64,000 nucleotides of DNA from Ancrocorticia sp047602305 (lineage in GTDB: Bacteria; Actinomycetota; Actinomycetes; Actinomycetales; Actinomycetaceae): positions 372,001 through 436,000 of the forward strand of contig JASGHO010000001.1 in assembly GCA_047602305.1 (NCBI GenBank), given 5' to 3'. Position numbers and translations under genes: made by a program. A model generated the notes under the pieces. It did no database searches, was not told where the DNA came from, and was given only the letters and a program-made list of their open reading frames with translations. The first letter of the stretch is position 1; each line of letters starts with the position of its first letter. This document shows, one piece after another, positions 25,691 through 34,106 of this stretch.

Positions 25691-28600
25691 ATGACACAAT
25701 GCCGCCAGACCTGGCGCCGCAGAGCAGCTGCTCTCGTGGCAACGGCAGCACTTGCGACGGGAAGTTCGCTTCCGGCATTCGCTGATAATCCAGATGACGA
25801 TGCCGCCTCCAACATTGACGAGTCACCCGTGCTCACGCCACTCAATGCCGAGCAGATCTACGATCAGGCCGCCACGTTACCTGAATTCACCGGGAAATGG
25901 TTTGTGGAACTGGAGGGAGAGCCCGTCATCAATGGTGGGTCGGCTCCCACCATTGGGGCTCAGCAGGAGAATTTCTCCCAGGACCTGTCCGAGGCCAACA
26001 TCGAAGTGGAGCAGACGTTTGAGGCGTTGTGGAATGGCGTCGTCGTCACCGCAAATCAAACCGAGCTCGAAGAGATCGTCAAGGCCGATAACGTCAAGGC
26101 GATCTTCCCGGTCCTTACGGTCAAACTGCCGCCGGAGGAGCCAGGGTCCACGGTCAAACCCGCGATGGACTACGCGCGTGGACTGACCGGTGTGGAATCC
26201 GTGTACGAAGAACTGGGATTAACGGGTGCCGGAGTCCAAATCGGCATTATTGATTCCGGTATCGACATCGACCATCCGGCTTTCGGTGGAAACGGAATCC
26301 CCGGGCAGGCCACGTTCCCCGGCAAGAAGGTGGTTGCCGGCTATGACTTCGTGGGAGATGAGTACAACGCCGATGCCGGAGCAGTGCCGGTACCGGACGA
26401 CATTCCCGACGATTGCATGGGACACGGCACCCATGTGGCTGGAATCGCCGCTGGCAACGATGCCACCACCGGTTTCCGTGGTGTCGCACCCGATGCGACT
26501 CTGGGCTCCTACCGCGTCTTCGGGTGCGACGGAACCACGGATGACACGATCATTCTCCAAGCGATGGAACAGGCCTTCCACGATGACATGGATGTGGTCA
26601 ACCTTTCGCTGGGTTCCCCCATGGCCTGGTGGGTTGACTATCCCACGGCCGTGGCCGCGGACAATCTTGCCAGCGCGGGCATTACCGTCGTGGCCGCGCA
26701 GGGAAATATGGGGGGTCTCGGAATCTTCTCCGGTGGTGTGCCCGCAAGTTCCAGGCTTTCAATTGCCGTCGGTTCCGTCTACAACGCGATGACGGTCCAG
26801 GATGCCTTCTCGGTGGAAGAGGAGCTTGTCGGGTATCAGATGGCCTACGGCTCAATGTGGACCCCGGTATCTGGTGAGGTCCAACTAGCCGCCTATCCCG
26901 AGGGCAACAAGACGGGCGCCGTCGACCTTCCGGGTACGCCCTTCACCAACAAAGCGGTGGTGGTGTCACGAGGTGACTCTTCCTCGTATGAGAAGGGCTT
27001 GGCAGCACAGAAAGACGGAGCAGAGGCTCTCATCATTTACGGCACTGGACCGGCAGCCTTCGAAACCGATGTGTATGGCGAGGAATGGGTCGAAATTCCG
27101 GTCCTCACGGTCACTCACGACCATGGAGTCTGGCTCGAATCACTCATCGCGGATTCGGCGGAACCCGTGATCCTCACCTGGACTCTGCAAAAGGTTGACG
27201 CCCCGTACTACAACGCTGGCCACATCGTCGATTCATCATCATGGGGAGTAACCGGAGATCTCGAGATCAAGCCAGATGTGCTGGCACCCGGTGGCAACAT
27301 TTACTCTGCGGTCCCGCTGGACGGCTGGCACCCCGACGGGAGCGGATACGCCGAAATGAACGGAACCTCGATGGCTTCTCCGCATGTCGCTGGTGGGGCC
27401 GCATTGCTGCTGGAAGCAAACCCGGGGCTCGACACCTCCGAGATCAAGACGATCCTGCAAAACTCCGCGCTACCGGTACAACATGCGGTGGGAATGTGGA
27501 ACGAGCAACCGCTCGAATGGCTGTCTCCGATTCATCGCCAAGGTGCGGGACTCATCAACATGGTGAGAGCAATTCATGCCGCCCAGCCCTCCTCAAAGAT
27601 GCGAAAGAGTGCCACCCCCTCCACGGTGACGCCAGCGAAAATTAACCTGCGTGACGGCGACGTCGTCGAAACAACATCGCTGACGATCTCCAATTCGTCA
27701 CAGAAGGCCATCACCTACCAGCTGGACGTGCACGACTCGACGGTCAACACCTACGGACCGAACAACGCCCCCTTGTACACCGCGCCCTACGATCTGCGCG
27801 GCTCCACCACCTTCTCGCAGGACTCCGTCACCATTCCCGCGGGCCAGTCGCGCACAATTGATGTGACCATCGCCGAGCCCACCATCTCCCGCGACGGAAC
27901 CCGCGCCGTCGACAAGGGCGCAGCCTACGGCGGCTATCTGCTCATCAGCGGTAACGACGGATCCGAATCGAGGGTCCCCTTCTTCGGAATCACGGGAAAC
28001 TACGAGAGTGATCGCGGCTTCGTCGTCGCTACCAACAAGCAGATCTACGGCCTGGAAGGATCACGCGAACTGAATCTGGATCCCGATGCGCTCTATCAGA
28101 GCCCCCAGCTTGCTGAGGAGTGCAGGGACTTTGACAAGTGCAACCCACAATTTCAAGAAGTGACCACCAACAATCACATCTTCGATATCTCCCGCAACGA
28201 GTTCCCGATGATCGGGTACCACGTGGAGAGTCCAATTCTGGAGCTCATTGTCCATGTCTTCCACGCCAAACGTGACGGGACGAGGGGCGCTCTGGTGAGT
28301 GAGCACCCGATCATCCAGATGGGGCCACGAGGCACAACGTCGGAGATGTCGTACCTGGCATGGAACGGTGCCCTGGCGGAAAGCACCGAAACCGGGGAAC
28401 CCATTGTTGTTGAATCTGGGCGCTACATCCTTCAACTCACTGCGGCGAAGGGGATCGGCGGTGTGGTCGAGATGGAGAACTGGCTTTCCCGGCCCTTCCG
28501 TTTGGAGACTGGCAATGGACCGGCGGCACAAGAGGTCGTTGTTGACAACGGGTGGGACGGTCAAGATCTTGAAAACTGGGAACTGCCAGCCGCCGCCGTG

Positions 28601-29200
28601 TACATGGTTGGTGACTGGGATGGTGACGGCGTGGACAGCCCCCTGTGGTCCAGCGGAAACACCTTCTCCTACGTCAACAACCTCGGCGACAGGCCCGTGA
28701 CCTTCCGCTACGGACGTGAGGGCGACGGCGTCGTCGTCGGCGATTGGGATGGCGACGGCGGCGATGGCATCGCGGTACGGCGTGGGGCCCTGATCTACTA
28801 CCAGAACAAACTCTCCGGAGGGCGCGCGGACGGCCACTTCTACTTCGGTCGGGCCGACGACGCCGTGCATTCCGGGGACTGGGACGGCGACGGGAAGGAC
28901 ACGGTGTCCGTCCAGCGCGGCAAGACATTCTTCGTTAACAACTCCTTGAGCGGTGGAAACATGAGCGGACACACCTTCGGACGTGAAGGGGACACGACGC
29001 TTTCCGGGGACTGGGACGGCAACGGTTCCGACTCCTTCGCCGTGATCCGCGATGGAATGATCCTGGTGAACAACCAGCTCTCCGGCGGCCCGGCGCTCGC
29101 ACGGGAGCTGGCAATCTGGGGCGACCAGTACTTGGTCGGCGACTGGAATGGCGACGGCGCCGATACACTTGCGATACTGCGTTTCGCAGCGAAGGGGTAG
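25691..29200 (+). CDS. Secreted subtilisin-like serine protease with FG-GAP-type repeats
   Basis: Large exported S8 protease, 1169 aa. A signal peptide is clear (arginine-rich start, hydrophobic AAALVATAALATG, cleavage near AFA-DN). A propeptide follows, then the catalytic triad Asp188 (IIDSGIDIDHP), His245 (GHGTHVAG) and Ser560 (NGTSMASPHVAG), with a PA-like insertion between His and Ser. Beta-sandwich domains occupy about residues 640-960, and the C-terminus has five repeats containing GDWDGDG, GDWDGNG or GDWNGDG, resembling calcium-binding FG-GAP/VCBS blades. No LPXTG anchor is seen. ATG 25691 has GGAGGG 7 bp upstream; an in-frame ATG at 25676 does not. Substrate and role (nutrition or host interaction) are unknown. 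Confidence 0.9.
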   Translation: MTQCRQTWRRRAAALVATAALATGSSLPAFADNPDDDAASNIDESPVLTPLNAEQIYDQAATLPEFTGKWFVELEGEPVINGGSAPTIGAQQENFSQDLSEANIEVEQTFEALWNGVVVTANQTELEEIVKADNVKAIFPVLTVKLPPEEPGSTVKPAMDYARGLTGVESVYEELGLTGAGVQIGIIDSGIDIDHPAFGGNGIPGQATFPGKKVVAGYDFVGDEYNADAGAVPVPDDIPDDCMGHGTHVAGIAAGNDATTGFRGVAPDATLGSYRVFGCDGTTDDTIILQAMEQAFHDDMDVVNLSLGSPMAWWVDYPTAVAADNLASAGITVVAAQGNMGGLGIFSGGVPASSRLSIAVGSVYNAMTVQDAFSVEEELVGYQMAYGSMWTPVSGEVQLAAYPEGNKTGAVDLPGTPFTNKAVVVSRGDSSSYEKGLAAQKDGAEALIIYGTGPAAFETDVYGEEWVEIPVLTVTHDHGVWLESLIADSAEPVILTWTLQKVDAPYYNAGHIVDSSSWGVTGDLEIKPDVLAPGGNIYSAVPLDGWHPDGSGYAEMNGTSMASPHVAGGAALLLEANPGLDTSEIKTILQNSALPVQHAVGMWNEQPLEWLSPIHRQGAGLINMVRAIHAAQPSSKMRKSATPSTVTPAKINLRDGDVVETTSLTISNSSQKAITYQLDVHDSTVNTYGPNNAPLYTAPYDLRGSTTFSQDSVTIPAGQSRTIDVTIAEPTISRDGTRAVDKGAAYGGYLLISGNDGSESRVPFFGITGNYESDRGFVVATNKQIYGLEGSRELNLDPDALYQSPQLAEECRDFDKCNPQFQEVTTNNHIFDISRNEFPMIGYHVESPILELIVHVFHAKRDGTRGALVSEHPIIQMGPRGTTSEMSYLAWNGALAESTETGEPIVVESGRYILQLTAAKGIGGVVEMENWLSRPFRLETGNGPAAQEVVVDNGWDGQDLENWELPAAAVYMVGDWDGDGVDSPLWSSGNTFSYVNNLGDRPVTFRYGREGDGVVVGDWDGDGGDGIAVRRGALIYYQNKLSGGRADGHFYFGRADDAVHSGDWDGDGKDTVSVQRGKTFFVNNSLSGGNMSGHTFGREGDTTLSGDWDGNGSDSFAVIRDGMILVNNQLSGGPALARELAIWGDQYLVGDWNGDGADTLAILRFAAKG

Positions 29201-30088
29201 ATGGACATGGCTGGTGTTGGAATGGGTGAAGTGGGTGTGGACGTGTGTACGGGAGCGGGTGCGGACGTGAGTACGGAAGCTGGTGCGGACGTGAGCGCGC
29301 TGGCGCCGTCGCAGAAAATTCTCGTGACGGGAGCGTCGCGCGGAATCGGGCGCCATATTGCGGCGGGTCTAGCGCGCCCGGGACGCGAGCTGATTCTCGC
29401 GGCGCGTACCGTGGCGGGGTTGGACGATGTGGCCGGGGAGTGCGAGGCGTTGGGCGCGAGCGTAGTCCGGCTGGCGTGCCACCTGGAGGATGCCGCTGAC
29501 GTTGCGCGCATGCTGGAGGCCATCAAGGCCGACGGCGGTGCGGACATGGTGGTCAACTGCGCCGGTATTTTCGGAGAAGAGAAGCTGCCATGGGAGACGG
29601 ATCCTGAGTTGTGGTGGGAGACCCAGCTCGTCAACGTACGCGCGCCCTACCTCATCCAGCACGCGCTCGTTCCCGGGATGTTGGAGCGCGGCGGTGGGCG
29701 GATTCTTGATCTGTCGTCGGGTGCGGCGATCAAGGACCGCGACGATTCGTCCGGATACTACGTCTCGAAGACGGCGCTCATGCGCTTGGGCGGATGCCTG
29801 CACGAGGCCGGTTACGCACGTGGGCTGCGGGTGCTGGAGATGGCACCGGGCGTGGTACTGACGGATATGACGCGCGATGCGTTTATGCACGTCGGCCGTA
29901 CCGAATGGACTGACCCGGCCGATGTGGCGGCGCTGGCCGACGCGTTCGCCGACGGCGAGCTTGATGGGCTCTCGGGGTGCCAGGTGCGCGCCGGTGCCGA
30001 CTCGTTGGAGGATCTACGGGCGCGCTCGGCGCGAGGCGGGATCGGCGAGGACGAGCGCCGCCTGCGGTTGTCCGCCTGGGCCGAGTAG
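29201..30088 (+). CDS. Short-chain dehydrogenase/reductase
   Basis: NAD(P)-dependent oxidoreductase of the classical SDR family, about 295 aa as drawn. The cofactor motif TGASRGIG is at residues 43-50, NCAG near 121 and the catalytic YYVSK near 186-190. Substrate is unknown. The N-terminal 35 residues before the Rossmann fold contain an imperfect 8-residue repeat (GAGADVST, EAGADVSA) produced by a 24-bp tandem duplication at 29247-29294; in-frame GTG codons at 29267 and 29291 are alternative starts that would remove it. It begins directly after the protease stop and may be read from the same transcript. Confidence 0.82.
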   Translation: MDMAGVGMGEVGVDVCTGAGADVSTEAGADVSALAPSQKILVTGASRGIGRHIAAGLARPGRELILAARTVAGLDDVAGECEALGASVVRLACHLEDAADVARMLEAIKADGGADMVVNCAGIFGEEKLPWETDPELWWETQLVNVRAPYLIQHALVPGMLERGGGRILDLSSGAAIKDRDDSSGYYVSKTALMRLGGCLHEAGYARGLRVLEMAPGVVLTDMTRDAFMHVGRTEWTDPADVAALADAFADGELDGLSGCQVRAGADSLEDLRARSARGGIGEDERRLRLSAWAE

Positions 30089-30129
30089 AACTAGCTGCCG
30101 GTGCCGCACAAACGAGTGACGTTTTCGGA

Positions 30130-30222
30130 TTCACGTGACCTTCCCTCTCCCCGAGAGGTCACGTTCTCGTGGAGAGGCCACGCCTACGAACCGTCACCTC
30201 TCCCCGAGAACGTGACCTCTTC
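30130..30222. repeat. Hairpin repeat, copy 1
   Basis: GAGGTCACGTTCTCG (30155-30169) is perfectly inverted at 30205-30219; inside it GGAGAGG (30171-30177) pairs with CCTCTCC (30197-30203). The segment 30164-30222 recurs at 31471-31529 with one mismatch in 59 bp. CCTCTCCCCGAGA at 30144-30156 is a further internal copy of 30197-30209. The two units bracket the nuclease-like gene. Confidence 0.85.
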
Positions 30223-30318
30223 ACGATGCTTCACGATGCGATCTCTGCCTCGCGGCACCGGGCAGAATTCTGTCCGAGTTATCAACACCTGTGGATTACC
30301 TCTGAAGGAGACTCAGCA

Positions 30319-30405
30319 ATGATGAATGATAACTCCCATGTTTATGAATTCGGATCCCTTAAATTGGCCGAAGGCCGTCGCCACTTCCTCATTACTTCAA
30401 TCTGA
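30319..30405 (+). CDS. Possible 28-aa leader peptide overlapping the nuclease gene
   Basis: GAAGGAG at 30304-30310 is best spaced for ATG 30319, which opens a 28-codon frame (MMNDNSHVYEFGSLKLAEGR...) ending at 30405 in a different frame from the following gene. It may be a real leader peptide, a result of a frameshift in the gene's N-terminus, or meaningless. No family was recognised. Confidence 0.3.
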   Translation: MMNDNSHVYEFGSLKLAEGRRHFLITSI

Positions 30406-31441
30406 AGTTCAATCTCTGCGAAGGAGCGGTTGGTGGAGTCCTATGAAGGGTGTTCTCGTTGAGCCGCAGCGAAGCGGAGCATTTTTCTCCAAGCAGGATT
30501 GCTACTTGGGATATGCAAAGGCGCTCGTGCAACGACGCTCCACAGAGATCATCTTCACCGGTCCTGTGGCAGCAGTGATGCTTGGCCATCCGGTGTGGCC
30601 TGCTCTGACGAACATCGACGTGTATAGGAGCAAGGGTCGCCGCGAGATCCGTGATCTTGAGCCTCATCCACGTTTGCGAACACCGGTCCATGTTCGCCCC
30701 ATGCGCCGACCAGACTCCTTGACGAAGGCATACAATCTGGGCGATGGGTTGTTGGTTGCAACTCTTGAACAGATCGCCGTTGATGTGGCTCGCCTTGCCG
30801 CAAGCGAAAGCGCGTTCATCACCGTCTGTTCGATCCTCGGCAGGCTTGCGACGTCCGGAAATGTCTATCAGGACCGGGGCGATGCCGCTCTTCTTGAACG
30901 GGAGGCTGCGGCCCGCGAGCGAATGTTGACAATCGCTGGTTGTCTCTCCAATACGGCGGGTCGACGACGTGCCCAGAAAATCATTTCCCTTGCAAGTGGG
31001 CAAGTAGAGAGTCTTGCTGAAGCGCGAGTTCTCTGGATCATTCGTGCCTATAAGCTACCGGCACCGATGATGCAGTACCGAATTGACGTTAATGGCAAGA
31101 CCTTCTTTGGTGATTTCGTGTGGCCTGAGGAGAAGCTGATCGTCGAGTTCAACGGTGAGGGAAAGTATGGTGACGACGAGAAGAAGAGCAAGCGAGTCGC
31201 TGATGAAAGGGCACGGGAGTCGTTGCTGCGATCGGTGGGTTATGAAGTCATTAACCTTTCATGGGAGCAGTTGAGGGATCATCAGTACATTGCGAGTCTG
31301 ATCATCACTCAGCTCTCCCGGCGATCAGCCATTTACAGTAAGAAGACTGGTGAGATCAGTTCGCTCACCGTTCAAGTCGACCCCGAGTTGTTCCGGCCAG
31401 AGAGGAAGCTCCGCTCTGATTCGAGAGCATCACGCCGATGA
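30326..31441 (+). CDS. AbiEi/DUF559-like protein with a Vsr-type nuclease domain
   Basis: Protein of 371 aa resembling the actinobacterial 'endonuclease domain' proteins related to AbiEi-type antitoxins. The N-terminus has a winged-helix-like stretch (SEVQSLRRSGWWSPMKGVLVE). The C-terminal part fits a DUF559/Vsr-like PD-(D/E)xK fold: Glu near residue 231 (SLAEARV), Asp near 263 (FFGDFVW) and LIVEFNGEGKY near 272-282. The role is unknown; family members occur in defence islands and as orphans. The gene is visibly more A+T-rich than its neighbours and sits between two copies of a 59-bp repeat, suggesting transfer. Start is uncertain: ATG 30326, 30338 or 30344 are possible, and the ribosome binding site favours the other frame at 30319. 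Confidence 0.65.
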   Translation: MITPMFMNSDPLNWPKAVATSSLLQSEVQSLRRSGWWSPMKGVLVEPQRSGAFFSKQDCYLGYAKALVQRRSTEIIFTGPVAAVMLGHPVWPALTNIDVYRSKGRREIRDLEPHPRLRTPVHVRPMRRPDSLTKAYNLGDGLLVATLEQIAVDVARLAASESAFITVCSILGRLATSGNVYQDRGDAALLEREAAARERMLTIAGCLSNTAGRRRAQKIISLASGQVESLAEARVLWIIRAYKLPAPMMQYRIDVNGKTFFGDFVWPEEKLIVEFNGEGKYGDDEKKSKRVADERARESLLRSVGYEVINLSWEQLRDHQYIASLIITQLSRRSAIYSKKTGEISSLTVQVDPELFRPERKLRSDSRASRR

Positions 31442-31461
31442 AACTCATTGCGGCCTCTGAA

Positions 31462-31529
31462 CAGGTGACCTTCTGGTGGAGAGGCCACGCCTACGAACCG
31501 TCACCTCTCCCCGAGAACGTGACCTCTTC
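31462..31529. repeat. Hairpin repeat, copy 2
   Basis: Second copy of the unit at 30155-30222, in the same orientation and 1307 bp away; 31471-31529 matches with one mismatch. The right arm CGAGAACGTGACCTC (31512-31526) is intact, while the left arm (31462-31476) has diverged at four positions. Confidence 0.85.
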
Positions 31530-31548
31530 CGATCGGGTTATGGCATAG

Positions 31549-31585
31549 AGGAGGCCCCGGGGGAACGTATCCCTCGGGGCCTCCT
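31549..31585. terminator. Bidirectional terminator between convergent genes
   Basis: AGGAGGCCCCG (31549-31559) pairs with CGGGGCCTCCT (31575-31585), followed by TGACT. It lies between the nuclease-like gene on the plus strand and the helicase on the minus strand. Confidence 0.75.
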
Positions 31586-31708
31586 TGACTATTCAGCTAT
31601 TGACGACGACGGCGTCACGGCGACCAGTTGTTGGTCAGTCCCGTTCGCGCCACCCGCGGGCAGATGCTCACTGGCAGTAATCGCTGTGAGCCGCCCGTCG
31701 CCTATCGC

Positions 31709-33790
31709 TCAGTAGCGTCCGCCGCGACGATCATCGCGGTAGCCACCACGACGGTCATCACGACCACCACGGCGATCATCGCGATGTCCGCCACGCCCAC
31801 CGAAACGGTCGCGGTCACGATCACGGTCGCCATCGCGGAAGCCGCCGCCGAAACGGTCGTTGCGACGGTCGTCGCGGTAGCGACGATCGCGGTCACCGAT
31901 GTTCTTCTTGCGACCGGACTGGTCGTAGCCGCCGGAACGGAAACCGCGACGCTCTTCGTGGTCACGTCCACGACGCTCGCCGCCACCGGGGCCGGAGTCC
32001 TCGCTGATGAGCAGCTCGCGGCCCGAGACACGAGCCTCGGAAATACGCTTGCGGGTCTCGGAGGAGAGCGGCACGCCGATCTCGATGAGGGAGAAGGTGG
32101 GGTAGATGTCGATCTGACCAAGGTCAGATCCACGCAGGCCACCCTCGTGGGTCAAAGCACCAACGATGGCGCCGGGCTTGACGCGATCCTTGTGGCCAAC
32201 CTCCACGCGGTAACGGGTGGAACCTTCAAGGCGGGTGCGGGGCTTGCGCTCACGACGCTCGCCACGATCATCACGATCACGGCCACGGCGGTCCGAACGC
32301 TCGTCCATGTCCACGGTCAGCTTGTCCGGCTCTTCGCCGCGCACCGGGCCCGGGTCGCGAACGCCCAGAGCCAGCAACGACACAATGAGATCTTCACGCG
32401 ACATCGGGTTCTCCGATGCTGCGGACTCCAGGTCGAAGGCCTCGAGCAGCTCGCGGTACACACCCAGGCGACCGTTGGCGAAGCGAACACGGGCGCGCTC
32501 CACCAGCTTCTCGGCGCGCAGCTTGGAGACCTCGGCCGGGGTGGGAAGCTCGACCTGCTCCATGCGGGAGTTGGTCTGCTTCTCGATGCGGCGGAGGCGG
32601 GCGCGCTCCTTGGGGGTCACGAAGGTGAGTGACTCACCGGCGCGGCCGGCGCGGCCGGTACGGCCGATGCGATGCACGTAGGTGTCGGTTTCGCGCGGAA
32701 CGTCGAAGTTCACGACGAGTCCGATGCGCTCCACGTCGAGGCCGCGGGCGGCAACGTCGGTGGCAACGAGCACGTCGAGCGAGCCGTCCTTGAGGCGCTG
32801 CACGAGCTTCTCGCGGTCGCGCTGAGCGACGTCACCGGAGAGGGCGGCGGTGGCCACGCCACGGGTGCCGAGCTCAATGGCAAGGTCCTCGGCGGTGGCG
32901 CGGGTGCGGACGAACACCAGGGCGGCGTCGGCCTCGGAGACGGCGAGCACGCGGGCCAGGGCGCCGATCTTGTGACGCTCGGGAACCACGGCGAAGGTCT
33001 GGTGCACGGTGGAAACAGTGGACGCGGGACGCGAGATGGTCACGTTCTGCGGGTTGTTCATGTGCTGATCGGCCACGCGGCGAATCGCCGGGGGCATGGT
33101 GGCGGAGAAGAGGGCGGAGATGCGCTCGTCGGGCAGATCGGAGGCGATCTTCTCGACGTCGTCGGCAAAGCCCATGCGCAGCATCTCATCGGCCTCGTCC
33201 AGCACGAAGTACTTGACGTTCTCCAGGCGCAGTGCGCCGCGCTCCATGAGATCCATGATGCGGCCGGGGGTGCCCACAACTACCTGGGCGCCACTCTCGA
33301 GGGCGCGCAGCTGCGGCACGTAGGAGGAGCCACCGTAGACGGCAACCACGTTGAGGTTGCGCGAGTGGGAGGCGAAGTTGTCGATGGCCTCGGCACCCTG
33401 CATCGCGAGTTCGCGGGTGGGGGCGAGCACGAGGGCCTGCACCTTGCGGGCTTCGGGGTCCACGTGGGCGAGCAGCGGGAGACCGAACGCGGCGGTCTTG
33501 CCGGTGCCGGTCTGGGCCACGCCCACCACGTCGCTACCGGCCATGAGCAGCGGAATCGCCTTGGCCTGGACGGCGGTGGGGTGTACATAACCCATATCGG
33601 TGACGGCCTGGAGGAGATCCTCGGGCAGGCTGAGGTCAGCGAAGGTGAGGTCGGTGGCGTTGACGTCGTCGGCCTTGGGAGCCTTCTCGGCGGCAGGCGC
33701 TTGCGCCGGAGCTTCAACTACCTGGGGTGCGGCAGTTTCGGCGGTTGCGGAGGTGTTTTCCACCTCAGCGGACACAGTGGTGTCAGTCAT
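31709..33790 (-). CDS. deaD: DEAD-box RNA helicase
   Basis: ATP-dependent RNA helicase, 693 aa, of the DeaD/CsdA type that remodels structured RNA in ribosome assembly or cold adaptation. Motifs in order: Q-motif region near residue 60, AQTGTGKT near 92, PTRELA, DEAD near 198, SAT near 228 and HRIGRTGRAGR near 374. A DbpA-like RNA-binding domain follows near 490-560, and the last 80 residues are Arg/Gly/Asp-rich repeats (RDDRRGG). ATG 33790 has AAGAAG upstream and gives the normal N-terminus; the frame is open further upstream. The 316-bp leader before it could be a long regulated 5' UTR as in other cold-shock helicases, but no element was recognised. Confidence 0.93.
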   Translation of the reverse strand: MTDTTVSAEVENTSATAETAAPQVVEAPAQAPAAEKAPKADDVNATDLTFADLSLPEDLLQAVTDMGYVHPTAVQAKAIPLLMAGSDVVGVAQTGTGKTAAFGLPLLAHVDPEARKVQALVLAPTRELAMQGAEAIDNFASHSRNLNVVAVYGGSSYVPQLRALESGAQVVVGTPGRIMDLMERGALRLENVKYFVLDEADEMLRMGFADDVEKIASDLPDERISALFSATMPPAIRRVADQHMNNPQNVTISRPASTVSTVHQTFAVVPERHKIGALARVLAVSEADAALVFVRTRATAEDLAIELGTRGVATAALSGDVAQRDREKLVQRLKDGSLDVLVATDVAARGLDVERIGLVVNFDVPRETDTYVHRIGRTGRAGRAGESLTFVTPKERARLRRIEKQTNSRMEQVELPTPAEVSKLRAEKLVERARVRFANGRLGVYRELLEAFDLESAASENPMSREDLIVSLLALGVRDPGPVRGEEPDKLTVDMDERSDRRGRDRDDRGERRERKPRTRLEGSTRYRVEVGHKDRVKPGAIVGALTHEGGLRGSDLGQIDIYPTFSLIEIGVPLSSETRKRISEARVSGRELLISEDSGPGGGERRGRDHEERRGFRSGGYDQSGRKKNIGDRDRRYRDDRRNDRFGGGFRDGDRDRDRDRFGGRGGHRDDRRGGRDDRRGGYRDDRRGGRY

Positions 33791-34106
33791 GTAGCTTCTT
33801 TCGATTGAAGAGCAGTGGCCAGCGCGCGCCACACGAAAATCCGAGCTGGTGCCCGGCGAGCGAGGATATGACCTCGCCCGGTCGCTGGGAATCTTGGTCC
33901 CACGATTGCGCGCCTGCCGCACACTCATTCATCAAGAAAGACCGCCAAGAGATAACGACCTCTCAACGCAATCTTCAAACACACACGGCAGAAAGCTGGG
34001 GGCGCGAGATGCGCCTCAAGAAGCTTAGTGGTTCAGCCGCACGTAATGTAATAGCAGCGGCGGTGAGATGGCCGACAGTGCGCGAGACCACGTTTGCGGC
34101 CGTGTG
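33791..34106. other. Gene-free spacer between helicase and MFS genes
   Basis: A 316-bp stretch holding the promoter and leader of the minus-strand helicase and the 3' flank of the MFS gene. I see no convincing coding frame, RNA gene, operator or strong terminator in it. Confidence 0.5.

Noticed and set aside
28600..29180. DNA-level tandem repeats at the end of the protease gene
   Set aside because: They are protein repeats (GDWDGDG blades) with diverged codons, not a mobile or CRISPR repeat.
30155..31529. CRISPR array
   Set aside because: Only two repeat copies 1.3 kb apart with a gene between them; no spacers of uniform length and no cas genes.
31628..32632. Plus-strand open frame of 334 codons rich in Thr/Val/Ala across the helicase C-terminus
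   Set aside because: It is the complement of the helicase Arg/Gly/Asp repeats; its apparent threonine/valine repeats are produced by that low-complexity DNA.
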